A stretch of 64,000 nucleotides of DNA. It comes from Paenibacillus whitsoniae (lineage in GTDB: Bacteria; Bacillota; Bacilli; Paenibacillales; NBRC-103111). The stretch is taken from contig NZ_RXHU01000027.1 of the NCBI RefSeq assembly GCF_003955665.1, positions 83,434 through 147,433 of the forward strand. Direction: 5' to 3'. Both the position numbers and the translations under genes were made by a program. Below, in pieces: positions 35,660-43,844 of the stretch. The notes under the pieces are model-generated. The model did not search any database and had not been told where the DNA came from. It saw nothing but the letters and a program-made list of their open reading frames with translations. Each line of letters begins with the position of its first letter. Within the stretch, counting starts at the first letter, position 1.

Positions 35660-36442
35660 TTATAACGCGGCTCCAGAGCCGCCGTCGATATTCACCGACG
35701 TGCCGGTGACATAAGAAGCCGCATCCGAGACGAGGAACGTAATCACGTTCGCCGCCTCTTCCGTGTCCCCGATTCGGCCAAGCGGGATGTTATGCCGCGG
35801 CTCGCGGGCAAACTCGTCCCACGTCAGCTCGGGCGCGACGCGCTTCCACACCTTCTCGATCTGATCGCTGCGGATCAGCCCGATACCAACCGTGTTCACG
35901 CGAATGTTATCCTTCGCGAGATCCTTGCTCATGGCCTTCGTCAGCGCCATGCCTGCTGCGCGGCTGACTGTCGTCGGCAGGGAAGACGCCGCAGGCGTCT
36001 TGGCCGCCGAGGTCGTGATATTCACAATCGCGCCGCCGCCCGCCTGGCGCATATGCGGAACCGCATGGCGAGAGCAGAACACCGCTCCGAACAATTTCAA
36101 ATCCAGATCCTGCTGCCACAGCTCCGTCTCCACCTGCTCAAACGGCTTCGCATTCGCCGTCCCGGCATTGTTGACCAAAATGTTCAGGCTGCCGAACTCC
36201 GCAACCGTTTGCTCCACAGCCCGCTGGCAATCCGCTTCGCTCGTAACATCCGCCCGAATCGCCAGCACCTCGCCTTCGGTCAAATTGGCAATCTGAATGG
36301 CCGCTTCTTCCAACTGCTCTTCATTCCGCGCAACAATCGCCACTTTGGCCCCTTCGCGCGACAATGCGATCGCCGTCGCAAGGCCGATGCCCCGGCTGCC
36401 TCCCGTAATTAATGCGACTTTCCCCTGTAATCCCAGCTCCAT
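35660..36442 (-). CDS. SDR family oxidoreductase with substituted catalytic motif
   Basis: 260 residues. The Rossmann motif GGSRGIG (residues 14-20), NNAG (91-94) and IVNITTS with Ser145 fit a classic SDR. The active site usually reads YxxxK; here PTTVSRAAG puts Thr157 at the Tyr position and Arg161 at the Lys position. A conserved subgroup has this substitution, so the protein may be a non-standard enzyme or a binding protein rather than broken. ATG 36442 has GAGGGAG upstream; the ORF extends further but without a ribosome site. Confidence 0.85.
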   Translation of the reverse strand: MELGLQGKVALITGGSRGIGLATAIALSREGAKVAIVARNEEQLEEAAIQIANLTEGEVLAIRADVTSEADCQRAVEQTVAEFGSLNILVNNAGTANAKPFEQVETELWQQDLDLKLFGAVFCSRHAVPHMRQAGGGAIVNITTSAAKTPAASSLPTTVSRAAGMALTKAMSKDLAKDNIRVNTVGIGLIRSDQIEKVWKRVAPELTWDEFAREPRHNIPLGRIGDTEEAANVITFLVSDAASYVTGTSVNIDGGSGAAL

Positions 36443-36528
36443 CGTACTCGCTCCCTCTTTCAACTGATTTCCGCCTAAAAAACGTTCTCTCAAAGCATAC
36501 TCCATGCGCCCAACCATTTTCAAATGTG

Positions 36529-36567
36529 AAAAAAAGATCCCGTCTCCCCGCTAGGGAAGTCGAGATC
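36529..36567 (-). terminator. Terminator of Gfo/Idh gene at 36576
   Basis: On the minus strand AGATCTCGACTTCCC pairs with GGGGAGACGGGATCT (mismatches), followed by TTTTTTT. Confidence 0.75.
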
Positions 36568-36575
36568 TCGCTTTT

Positions 36576-37661
36576 CTACTGATTCAAGTATACCGCTTTG
36601 CCCGTACGAGCCGATTCATAAATCGCTTCAAGAATTTGCGAGACGACAAACGCTTGCTCCGGCGTGACGACCGGCTCTGTATCCGTGTCAATCGCATTGA
36701 TCCAGGCGCGCATTTCAGCGTCGGCCGCGCTTTCCGTTTTGCCGTCGTAGAAAGCAACGCCGCCTGCGTTCAATTCCACTTCCGTCGTATACAGACGGCT
36801 GTGCTTCTCGCCGTTGAGACGCAGTCCGCCTTTCATATCGGCGCCGCCTTCCGTACCGCTGAGCGAGCATTTCGCCTCATCGACTTCCAGTGTGTTCAGC
36901 GCCCAGCTGGATTCCAGCATGATGGTTGCGCCATTTTCCATGACGATCATACCGAAAGCGGAATCTTCCACGGTAAATTTGCTTGGATCCCAAGGTCCCC
37001 AGGCATTGGCAGCGTTTTCGGTAGAAGACAGCTCATGGTATTTCGTGCCAAGTACAACCTTCGGCTTGTAGTTGTCCATCATCCAGAGTGTAAGATCAAG
37101 CGCGTGCGTGCCGATATCGATCAGCGGTCCGCCGCCTTGCTTCTCTTCATCCAGGAATACGCCCCATGTCGGCACCGCGCGTCGGCGAATGGCATGCGCT
37201 TTCGCGAAGTAAATGTGGCCAAGCCCTCCTTCAGCACAAATGCTTTTCAAATGCTGGCTATCCGGACGGAACCGGTTGTTGTAGCCGACAGTGAGCTTTT
37301 TGCCTGTACGTTTGGCCGCTTCCACCATGGCCTGCGCTTCGGCAGCCGTCTTCGCCATCGGCTTCTCGCACATCACATGCTTGCCGGCTTCCAGTGCAGC
37401 GATAGAAATTTCAGCGTGAGAAATGTTGGGTGTCAGGACGTGGACAATATCGATGCTCGCGTCCTTTAGCACATCGCGATAATCTTCGCAGACAGCAGCG
37501 CCTTCAACGCCATATTGCGCTGCAGCCTTCTCCGCTCGTTCGGGAACGATATCGCAAAACGCGACCAGCTCTACATTGTTTAATTTCGCAAGGCTTGGCA
37601 GATGCTTGCCGTTTGCAATACCTCCGCAGCCGATAATGCCAATACGATACTTACGTGACAT
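36576..37661 (-). CDS. Gfo/Idh/MocA family oxidoreductase
   Basis: 361 residues. Rossmann motif IGIIGCGGIANGKHLP near residue 7, catalytic Lys in VMCEKPMAK, and the LIDIGTHALDLTLWMM segment giving Asp/His. Family members oxidise a sugar hydroxyl using NAD(P). GGAGG lies 7 bases before the ATG. Not in an obvious operon: the SDR gene downstream is separated by a terminator. Substrate unknown. Confidence 0.92.
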   Translation of the reverse strand: MSRKYRIGIIGCGGIANGKHLPSLAKLNNVELVAFCDIVPERAEKAAAQYGVEGAAVCEDYRDVLKDASIDIVHVLTPNISHAEISIAALEAGKHVMCEKPMAKTAAEAQAMVEAAKRTGKKLTVGYNNRFRPDSQHLKSICAEGGLGHIYFAKAHAIRRRAVPTWGVFLDEEKQGGGPLIDIGTHALDLTLWMMDNYKPKVVLGTKYHELSSTENAANAWGPWDPSKFTVEDSAFGMIVMENGATIMLESSWALNTLEVDEAKCSLSGTEGGADMKGGLRLNGEKHSRLYTTEVELNAGGVAFYDGKTESAADAEMRAWINAIDTDTEPVVTPEQAFVVSQILEAIYESARTGKAVYLNQ

Positions 37662-37794
37662 GAGGATACCTCCAGCTTGGTATAAGATAGTTATCTAATA
37701 TAAAGACATCTGTCCTTAATGTAGCATAGGTAATCGCTCAATTTTAGTGTGAGTTTCGGACAGATTCAGTCAGATATCACGACACGCATCACAA

Positions 37795-37831
37795 AGGAAA
37801 AAGCCAGAGAGCCCTTTCCGGCCCTCCAGCT
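37795..37831 (-). terminator. Probable terminator of the gene at 37842
   Basis: On the minus strand AGCTGGAGGGCC pairs with GGGCTCTCTGGCT with G-U pairs, followed by TTTTTCC. Confidence 0.6.
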
Positions 37832-37841
37832 GTGTGTACCG

Positions 37842-38510
37842 CTAATCATGAGACAACTTCCGTTTGGCTTCCTCCAAATATCCCCGATACAGCTCCGCCC
37901 GATCTGGCTGTTCTTCCACTAACGCCTCATAATAACGGGCGACCTTCTGAAAATAGTGTGAATGCGTATCCTCCGCCGGCACGAGCCGGTACGGCTCCCA
38001 GCGGTATGTATCGACCCGGAAAGCCTGCCCCTGCTCCCGCAGCCATATCGCCAGCTCGCATACACCGTCCTGCACGCCTCTCGTCGGCATATCCTCGACT
38101 TCCAGGTGATGATACGTCGTGCCGTGCGGAATCAGCCGTTGGAACCCTGTCTCCGTCCAGGAAACAATGTCCAGCTCCGCCGCCGAGCCGTCGTCCCGCT
38201 GCCAACCGATGATGAGGTCGCAGCCCTCCTTGCGGGAAACCGGTGCCGCGATAAAATCGCGCAGCCCCTGCCGCCTGCCTGTCGCCGCCGAACCGATCGG
38301 AAACCAATTGCCGCCATATTCTTTTAAGGAAAATAAATAAGTGCCGTCCAAATAGCGATACAACGCCGTAATTTCCGGCTGCCCGTCGCGGTCCACGTCG
38401 CCGTACAGGATTGCCGCGGGGGCCCCATCCTGAAGCAGCGTGACGATTTCCGCCTCCTCGGGAATGCAGCTGCGGACGAGCGCAATAAAGTCAATCGATG
38501 CCTGACTCAT
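37842..38510 (-). CDS. Conserved hypothetical protein
   Basis: 222 residues, not recognised. The segment YGDVDRDGQPEITALYRYLDG (residues 36-56) resembles an FG-GAP or EF-hand-like calcium loop (DxDxDG). A later part ends VARYYEALVEEQPDRAELYRGYLEEAKRKL, helical. There is no signal peptide or membrane segment. AGAGGGAT lies about 6 bases before the ATG. It may be a sensor or quality-control protein in origin, but I make no firm claim. Confidence 0.7.
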   Translation of the reverse strand: MSQASIDFIALVRSCIPEEAEIVTLLQDGAPAAILYGDVDRDGQPEITALYRYLDGTYLFSLKEYGGNWFPIGSAATGRRQGLRDFIAAPVSRKEGCDLIIGWQRDDGSAAELDIVSWTETGFQRLIPHGTTYHHLEVEDMPTRGVQDGVCELAIWLREQGQAFRVDTYRWEPYRLVPAEDTHSHYFQKVARYYEALVEEQPDRAELYRGYLEEAKRKLSHD

Positions 38511-38598
38511 GGTATCCCTCTTTTCGCCTCAGTTTCTCACCAGAGTATATGCAAAAAGGAACTTGGCCCATGAGCCGAATCTCCGCGCTCTTGTCCGT

Positions 38599-39567
38599 CT
38601 AGGCGCTGCCGCGCTGGTACGATTCCAGCAGGTGATCGCACTGAATGAAGCGCACGGTGCGAGTATGCGCGCGCATGATGACGGAATGCGTCTGCGCCCG
38701 CGCTTCCTTGCTGAACTTCACGCCTTGCAGAAAATCCCCCGGCGTGACGCCCGTTGCGGCGAAGTAAATATCCGCTTCGCCGACCAGCTCTTTTAGGCCG
38801 AGCACCTTGGCCGGATCGGCAATCCCCATCGCCCGGCAGCGAGCGAGCTCGCTTTCGCCATCCGGCAGCAGTCGGCCCTGAAAGTCGCCGCCCAGGCACT
38901 TGAGCGCTGCCGCCGCCAGTACGCCTTCCGGCGCACCGCCGGAGCCGACGTGCAGGTCGACGCCTGTGCCGGGAAAGGCCGTCGCCAGCGCCCCGGCGAC
39001 ATCGCCGTCGCTGAGCAGGTAGATTTTGACCCCAAGCTCGCGCAGGGTGCTGATTTGCGTAAGATGGCGCGCGCGATCGAGAATGGAGACCGTCAGCTCG
39101 CTGATGTCCTTATTCAGCCAAGCGGCTGCTTTACGAATCGTCATATCGAGCGGGTCGTCCAAGTGAAGGCCCGCCTGGGCAAGCGCCGGTCCGACGGCCA
39201 ACTTCTCCATGTACATGTCCGGAGCATGGAGCAGATTCCCTTTTTCCGAGACAGCGACAACAGACAACGCATTATTGCGGCCGCTCGCTACAATGTCCGT
39301 CCCCTCCAGCGGATCGACCGCCACATCGAATTCCGGTCCCGTGCCGCTGCCGACGGATTCTCCGATGTACAGCATCGGCGCCTCATCCATTTCACCCTCG
39401 CCAATCACGACCGTGCCGCGAAAAGGCACCTCGCCAAACGTAGTCCGCATCGCGGAAGTCGCAGCCCCGTCAGCCTGATGCTTGTTGCCCTTCCCGGTCC
39501 AGTATGCCGAAGCGATCGCAGCCGCCTCCGTCACCCTCACAATATCCAACGACAAATCTCTCAGCAT
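38599..39567 (-). CDS. glpX: Class II fructose-1,6-bisphosphatase GlpX
   Basis: 322 residues. Hydrolyses fructose-1,6-bisphosphate in gluconeogenesis. Metal- and substrate-binding motifs are VVIGEGEMDEAPMLYIGE, DVAVDPLEGTD, and the C-terminal DLHVGSGGAPEGVLAAAAL. ATG 39567 has GGGAG 8 bases upstream; the ORF's GTG 39576 overlaps it. It is third in an operon after ccpN and yqfL, 31 bases downstream of yqfL. No clear terminator was seen after it. Confidence 0.92.
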   Translation of the reverse strand: MLRDLSLDIVRVTEAAAIASAYWTGKGNKHQADGAATSAMRTTFGEVPFRGTVVIGEGEMDEAPMLYIGESVGSGTGPEFDVAVDPLEGTDIVASGRNNALSVVAVSEKGNLLHAPDMYMEKLAVGPALAQAGLHLDDPLDMTIRKAAAWLNKDISELTVSILDRARHLTQISTLRELGVKIYLLSDGDVAGALATAFPGTGVDLHVGSGGAPEGVLAAAALKCLGGDFQGRLLPDGESELARCRAMGIADPAKVLGLKELVGEADIYFAATGVTPGDFLQGVKFSKEARAQTHSVIMRAHTRTVRFIQCDHLLESYQRGSA

Positions 39568-39598
39568 GGGCTCCACTCCCTTTTATTTTTATCGATAC

Positions 39599-40396
39599 CT
39601 AGTATCGGTCCGCCAGAATAATCCCTGCGGTCTCTTCAATGGCCTTCTCACTGACATCTACCGTCATGCATCCCAATTTCTTGTATAATTCGTGCGCGAA
39701 CGCCAGCTCCTCCTCTATTCGCGCCATCGTGGCGTACTTGGCCCCGAACGGAAGTCCGACCGCTTTGAGTCTCTCCGTTCGAATCGCCATCAGCTTGTCA
39801 GGATGCATCGTCAGTCCCACAAGCTTTTTCGGATCCAGCTCAAACAAAATATCCGGCGGCTTCACCTCAGGCACGAGGGGGTAGTTCGACACTTTGTAGC
39901 CTTTATGCGCCAAATACATGCTCAGCGGCGTCTTGGACGTGCGCGAAGGCCCGATCAGGACGATATGCGACTGCTTCATCAGGCTCGGGTCTTTGCCGTC
40001 ATCGCTGTTCACCGTGAACTCTACAGCTTCCACGCGTTGGTAATACTTTTCATCCAGCTGATATAAAAGCCCAACCTTGCGGCTCGGCGAATCTTTGAAC
40101 GTATCGATAAATGCCTGCATCATCGGCCCCATAATATCAATCGCGTTGACATTCAGCCGAAACGCTTCCTGCCGCATCATCTCACGCAGCTCCGGCAGCA
40201 CCAGCGTATACGCGATAAAACCGCCTGCACGCGCCGCTTCCTCTACGATGTGCCGAACTTCATCCTCGGTGCGGATGGAACCGAATCTTTTCACAACAAC
40301 CTTACTTGCGCTGAATTGCCGAATCGTAGCTTGGACGACCGTATTGGCCGTTTCACCCACGGAATCCGAACAAACAAAAATCGTTTTCTCCCCCAT
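39599..40396 (-). CDS. yqfL: Pyruvate, phosphate dikinase / PEP synthase regulatory protein (YqfL/PpsR)
   Basis: 265 residues of the kinase/pyrophosphorylase family DUF299. The N-terminus starts IFVCSDSVGETANTVVQA. The P-loop GPSRTSKTPLSMYLAHKG lies at about 152-169, and MHPDKLMAIRTER follows. In Bacillus YqfL is encoded next to ccpN and acts with it in gluconeogenic control. SD AGGGGGAAGAGG precedes the ATG. The middle gene of the operon. Confidence 0.93.
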   Translation of the reverse strand: MGEKTIFVCSDSVGETANTVVQATIRQFSASKVVVKRFGSIRTEDEVRHIVEEAARAGGFIAYTLVLPELREMMRQEAFRLNVNAIDIMGPMMQAFIDTFKDSPSRKVGLLYQLDEKYYQRVEAVEFTVNSDDGKDPSLMKQSHIVLIGPSRTSKTPLSMYLAHKGYKVSNYPLVPEVKPPDILFELDPKKLVGLTMHPDKLMAIRTERLKAVGLPFGAKYATMARIEEELAFAHELYKKLGCMTVDVSEKAIEETAGIILADRY

Positions 40397-40411
40397 ACCT
40401 CTTCCCCCTGA

Positions 40412-41044
40412 TTACGTTCCCAGTGCTACGTCCAGCAGCAATTTGGTCATTGTTGTTTTGGTAATTCGCCCTGCGACTTCGTTATGCTCCTGCCCGGGAA
40501 CGCTTGTCACAACCGGCAGCGTATCCACTTCGTGGTGGATGAGCTTGCGCGCCGCCTCGAGCACGCTGTCTTCCGGACCGACGGTGAACAAATTCGGATG
40601 CCTGGTCATAACCATGGATACCGGCATTGCGTTTGCGGCCGTCTGCCCCAAAGATACTTTCAGCAAATCCTTGCGGGAAACGATCCCTACAAGTGCTCCT
40701 TCCTGATTCACAATGAGGAGGCTCCCCACATTCTCAAGGAATAGCGTAACGATGGCATCGCTGACCGTCCCCGTTTCCCGCATAACGACCGGAATGTTCA
40801 TGACGTCCTTCACTTTCAGCGTCTCGATCGCTTTGTATGGCGACTGCCCCTGATGCTCCGCTGTCCCCAGGAAGTAGCCGACCTTCGGTTTGGCATCGAT
40901 ATGACGCAGCATCACCAACACCGCAAGGTCAGAGCGAATCGTCGGCCGGCTCACCCCCAGCAGTTCGGCAATCCGGTCCCCCGTAATCGGTGCGAATTTG
41001 GCCACAAGCTCGATAATTTCTCTTTGACGTGCTGTTAACTCGAT
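40412..41044 (-). CDS. ccpN: Gluconeogenesis repressor CcpN (HTH + two CBS domains), probable ATC start
   Basis: About 210 residues. It carries an N-terminal HTH (REIIELVAKFAPITGDRIAELLGVSRPTIRSDLAVL) and two CBS domains: VKDVMNIPVVMRETGTVSDA with GSLLIVNQEGALVGIVSRKDLL, then VSMVMTRHPNLFTVGPEDSVLEA. Family homologues extend about 13 residues upstream of the first ordinary start (GTG 41005), into IELTARQRE. The codon at that point is ATC 41044, with AGGAGG exactly 8 bases before it. No ATG, GTG or TTG is in frame between. First gene of ccpN-yqfL-glpX. Confidence 0.85.
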   Translation of the reverse strand: MELTARQREIIELVAKFAPITGDRIAELLGVSRPTIRSDLAVLVMLRHIDAKPKVGYFLGTAEHQGQSPYKAIETLKVKDVMNIPVVMRETGTVSDAIVTLFLENVGSLLIVNQEGALVGIVSRKDLLKVSLGQTAANAMPVSMVMTRHPNLFTVGPEDSVLEAARKLIHHEVDTLPVVTSVPGQEHNEVAGRITKTTMTKLLLDVALGT

Positions 41045-41366
41045 TGAGGCTCCCTCCTTCCTGCAAAAGAACGTCCTAATCCCTATATAGTATGTTCTAT
41101 TAATTATATATTGTACATTATATATGCTGTTTCAAAAATAATAAAGGTTTTATATCCCATAAAAATAAAAAAACCTTTCACCCGACTACACATCGGATTC
41201 CAGGTTGTATTCAAAAAGGCGATGCCGATGACCGCCATCAGCGCACCCCCAAATCTCGCGAGCCGATAGCCCGCCATGGCGGAATTGTTGACGCCGACAC
41301 CACCAGGTGCCGCCCCGCAACCGTGAGCAGCACCGGCTATCTCCTCGTCCGTCAGCCATTTTCGTT

Positions 41367-41732
41367 TCACCGATAGTATGACAATACCCAGCAGACCCTA
41401 TTGCGATCGGTAACGATGGCTAGCAGCCCGTTGAAGGGTGCCTCATACACAGCCGTATTGATGGTTCCTTCGTCAGCAAGTTTCCCGTAAATGTGCCGGT
41501 ATGCTTCTTCAGTTTCAATTCGCAAAAATACTCTGACATAATCACCTTGCTGTACTGGCTTAGCCGCCTGCACATCCGCAAACTTCAAAACCATGCTTCC
41601 CACGTGGAGATCCGCATTAAACACGGTCTCACCTTGCCTACGCAGAATGTGGACTTCACCGCCAAAAATACGCTGATAATATAAAATCTCATCTTTGCAA
41701 TTGTCCAGGACGATAAAAGGAACTGCTTCCAT
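41367..41732 (-). CDS. VOC family protein (PhnB/glyoxalase-like)
   Basis: 121 residues with the single-domain VOC fold: PFIVLDNCKDEILYYQRIFGGEV, then HVGSMVLKFAD and YGKLADEGTINTAVYE. ATG 41732 has AGGAGG 9-10 bases upstream; a longer start (41750) covers it. Located downstream of a MarR regulator, 26 bases after it, and probably controlled by it. Enzyme activity is not known; PhnB-like members are often resistance or detox proteins. Confidence 0.85.
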   Translation of the reverse strand: MEAVPFIVLDNCKDEILYYQRIFGGEVHILRRQGETVFNADLHVGSMVLKFADVQAAKPVQQGDYVRVFLRIETEEAYRHIYGKLADEGTINTAVYEAPFNGLLAIVTDRNRVCWVLSYYR

Positions 41733-41758
41733 CAGAGAATACCTCCTCAAAATTAACG

Positions 41759-42217
41759 TTATTTGTCATCCGCTTCCGTGAGGTTTGTCAAAACCGTATC
41801 CAACAGCCGGATCAGCAGGTCGTACTCGCTGTCGGAGATGCCTTTGCGCGTCTTCGCCTTCACGCGATTGAGCGCTTCCTGAACTTTCGGGACAACGTCG
41901 ACGCCGGCTTCCGTCAAATACAGCAGATGATAGCGATTGTCGAGCGGATCTGGCTCTCTTCTCACATAACCCTCTGATTCCAGCTTTGCAATGGCTTTGG
42001 CCGTGGTCGTTTTGTCGATGTACAGCTTCTCGCACAGCGCCTTTTGCGTGATGGACTGTCCGGAAGCAATCGCCATCAGAAAGATATACTGACCGCTGCC
42101 GATCCGATATGGCGCCAGTTCGGTCGAAATGATGACCTGCATATGCCGGTAGATTGCAGAGATGTACTGACCGTGCGAAGCTTCGGTACGCTGATCCCTG
42201 CTCCAATGGTGATTCAC
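41759..42217 (-). CDS. MarR family transcriptional regulator
   Basis: 152 residues from GTG 42217, which has AGGAGG 8 bases upstream; the ORF's earlier start (42274) would put coding inside the operators. Winged HTH: SITQKALCEKLYIDKTTTAKAIAKLESEGYVRREPDPLDNR, typical of MarR. It is upstream of the VOC gene and has a repeated operator in its promoter, so it probably represses itself and the VOC gene. The ligand is unknown. Confidence 0.92.
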   Translation of the reverse strand: MNHHWSRDQRTEASHGQYISAIYRHMQVIISTELAPYRIGSGQYIFLMAIASGQSITQKALCEKLYIDKTTTAKAIAKLESEGYVRREPDPLDNRYHLLYLTEAGVDVVPKVQEALNRVKAKTRKGISDSEYDLLIRLLDTVLTNLTEADDK

Positions 42218-42250
42218 AAGAGCGGCCTCCTCTCTCCCGTTCAAATAAGG

Positions 42251-42301
42251 TGTTATTGCAACTAATTTCATCATACGCTAAATAGGATGTTATTGCAACT
42301 A
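42251..42301. promoter_or_regulatory. Repeated MarR operator
   Basis: TGTTATTGCAACTA occurs exactly twice, at 42251-42264 and 42288-42301, 37 bases apart, in the marR promoter. Read on the minus strand it is TAGTTGCAATAACA, close to known MarR-family sites (TAGTTGYA-type half site). Confidence 0.75.
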
Positions 42302-42522
42302 TTTTTTAAAAAAAAGCTACTCCTCTTGTTCTGATATGCTCACTTTGCTCACTTTGCTCGCTTCTACGCTGCTCGTCCACTTGCTTTCTCGTTCCTCCAC
42401 TACACCCCCTTTTACTCTGACACACTCCTTCTGCCCTGCTCAATCCCCATTCGCACGATTCTCCGCAGACCAACTGTAAAAACTACAACAAATTCGGAGA
42501 AAAAGGGGCGTACCGCTCGAAA

Positions 42523-42666
42523 TCCTGCATTTTGTACAGGTATTTTTTGAGTAACCCAACATGTAATCACTTTCAATTGAGTATTCACGAAAATTACCTG
42601 CACTTTTTGCAGGATCCTCGGCAAATCGAGCCTAAACGTGGAAATTACCTGTACTTTCTGCAAGAT
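42523..42666. repeat. Three copies of a 20-base hairpin-like motif
   Basis: Consensus TACCTGYACnnnnTGCARGAT occurs at 42595-42615 and 42646-42666 (+) and at 42523-42542 (-). Each has CCTG..CAGG-type arms (the third is imperfect, AAGA in place of AGGA). Flanking sequence around the two + copies also agrees (GAAAATTACCTG or GGAAATTACCTG, then TTCGGC or CCTCGGC). The gap 42302-42812 otherwise holds no gene. Confidence 0.75.
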
Positions 42667-42812
42667 GTTCGGCAGACTTGACGAGGCGATACTTCCTTAC
42701 AAACTTAACCCGTCTTTCCCACAATTCCCACCTACCTCCGTCACCCATGCCGCAACTCTCCGTCTACTGTGTTGAACAATCCATCCCCAATCGACTCACG
42801 CCCTCCCAGAAC

Positions 42813-42843
42813 AAAAGAAAAAGCCTCCGCCTCAGCGGAGCCC
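42813..42843 (-). terminator. Terminator of EamA gene
   Basis: On the minus strand GGCTCCGC pairs with GCGGAGGC across a TGAG loop, followed by TTTTTCTTTT. The stem overlaps the last codons of the gene. Confidence 0.85.
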
Positions 42844-43758
42844 TAACTTCCCGGCAGCATTCGTCTGCCGCCGTCGCATCGCCACATTCGTCACATACAC
42901 GCCGGCGACAATCAGCGCAGCGCCTACAAAATGGTACACGTGCAACGACTCGCCCGTAAACGATATCGCAAACAGCGCGCTGAACAGCGGGATAAAATTG
43001 AGAAATCCCGCGCAGCGCTGCGGCCCGATCAACTCAATCGCCCGGTTCCAGCTCATGAATGCGACTAGCGAGGCGAATACGCCGACGTACACGAGTCCGG
43101 CTGCGAGCGGCCAGCTCCAACCGATGACGGCATCCCGCACCTGCAGCTCGACGATAGACAAAGGAATCAGCACAAGCATCGCAATGGCGATCTGCACGAG
43201 CAGAAAGGCGCTGGCCGGGAAGCGTCCCGACATCTTTTTCATACCGACGGAGTATAGCGCCCAGCACAGAACCGCCGCAAGCATATACAAATCTCCGCGA
43301 TTGATTCTGAGATGAACGAGGTCCATCAGCCTGCCCTGCGTGATCATCCAACCGACCCCGAGCATCGAGATAAGAATGCCCGGCAGCGCGCCCCAGGCAA
43401 ATTGATCCTTCATCACGAACCATGTAATCAGTACGATGAAGATCGGCGTTGCAGAGTTCATCAGCGAAGCGTTGATGGAGCCGGTATACTGAACCGCGAC
43501 GTAGGTTAAGGAGTTGAAGCCGGCTACGCCCGTCAAGGCGAGAAACAACACCATTTTCCAGGAAACGAGCAGCTCTCGCCGATGCCGCCAGGCCTCTTTC
43601 CCGACGAATGGCGCCAAGATGACAAAAGCGATGCCCCAGCGGAACGCAGCCAGCGTAATCGGCGGCATGTGTGCGACAAGACCTTTGCCGGCGACGAAGT
43701 TACCGCCCCAAATGCAAGTTGCGAGCAGCAGCAGGATATAAGGTAAACGAACTTTCAT
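42832..43758 (-). CDS. EamA/DMT family transporter
   Basis: 308 residues with ten predicted membrane segments. It begins VRLPYILLLLATCIWGGNFVAGKGLVAHMPPITLAAFRW, matching the typical EamA N-terminus. ATG 43758 has AAGGAGATCCGC upstream; the ORF extends 39 bases further without a ribosome site. Cargo unknown. Single gene, with its terminator overlapping the stop. Confidence 0.88.
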   Translation of the reverse strand: MKVRLPYILLLLATCIWGGNFVAGKGLVAHMPPITLAAFRWGIAFVILAPFVGKEAWRHRRELLVSWKMVLFLALTGVAGFNSLTYVAVQYTGSINASLMNSATPIFIVLITWFVMKDQFAWGALPGILISMLGVGWMITQGRLMDLVHLRINRGDLYMLAAVLCWALYSVGMKKMSGRFPASAFLLVQIAIAMLVLIPLSIVELQVRDAVIGWSWPLAAGLVYVGVFASLVAFMSWNRAIELIGPQRCAGFLNFIPLFSALFAISFTGESLHVYHFVGAALIVAGVYVTNVAMRRRQTNAAGKLGLR

Positions 43759-43844
43759 GCGGATCTCCTTTTCAGTGCGCACGCGAGACGAACGCAAACT
43801 TTATGGCACCATCATACCGCCGATCGCCGTGGTTGGGAAGCCTT

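Noticed and set aside
41104..41370. 88-codon frame on the minus strand beginning at a GTG that overlaps the VOC gene stop
   Set aside because: Its C-terminal half crosses a terminator-like AAAGGTTTT...AAAACCTTT hairpin. The sequence has no recognisable fold, no ribosome site at usual spacing, and the composition changes halfway.
42412..42663. 83-codon frame on the minus strand across the hairpin repeats
   Set aside because: Explained by the repeats; no ribosome site and the frame contains three repeat copies.
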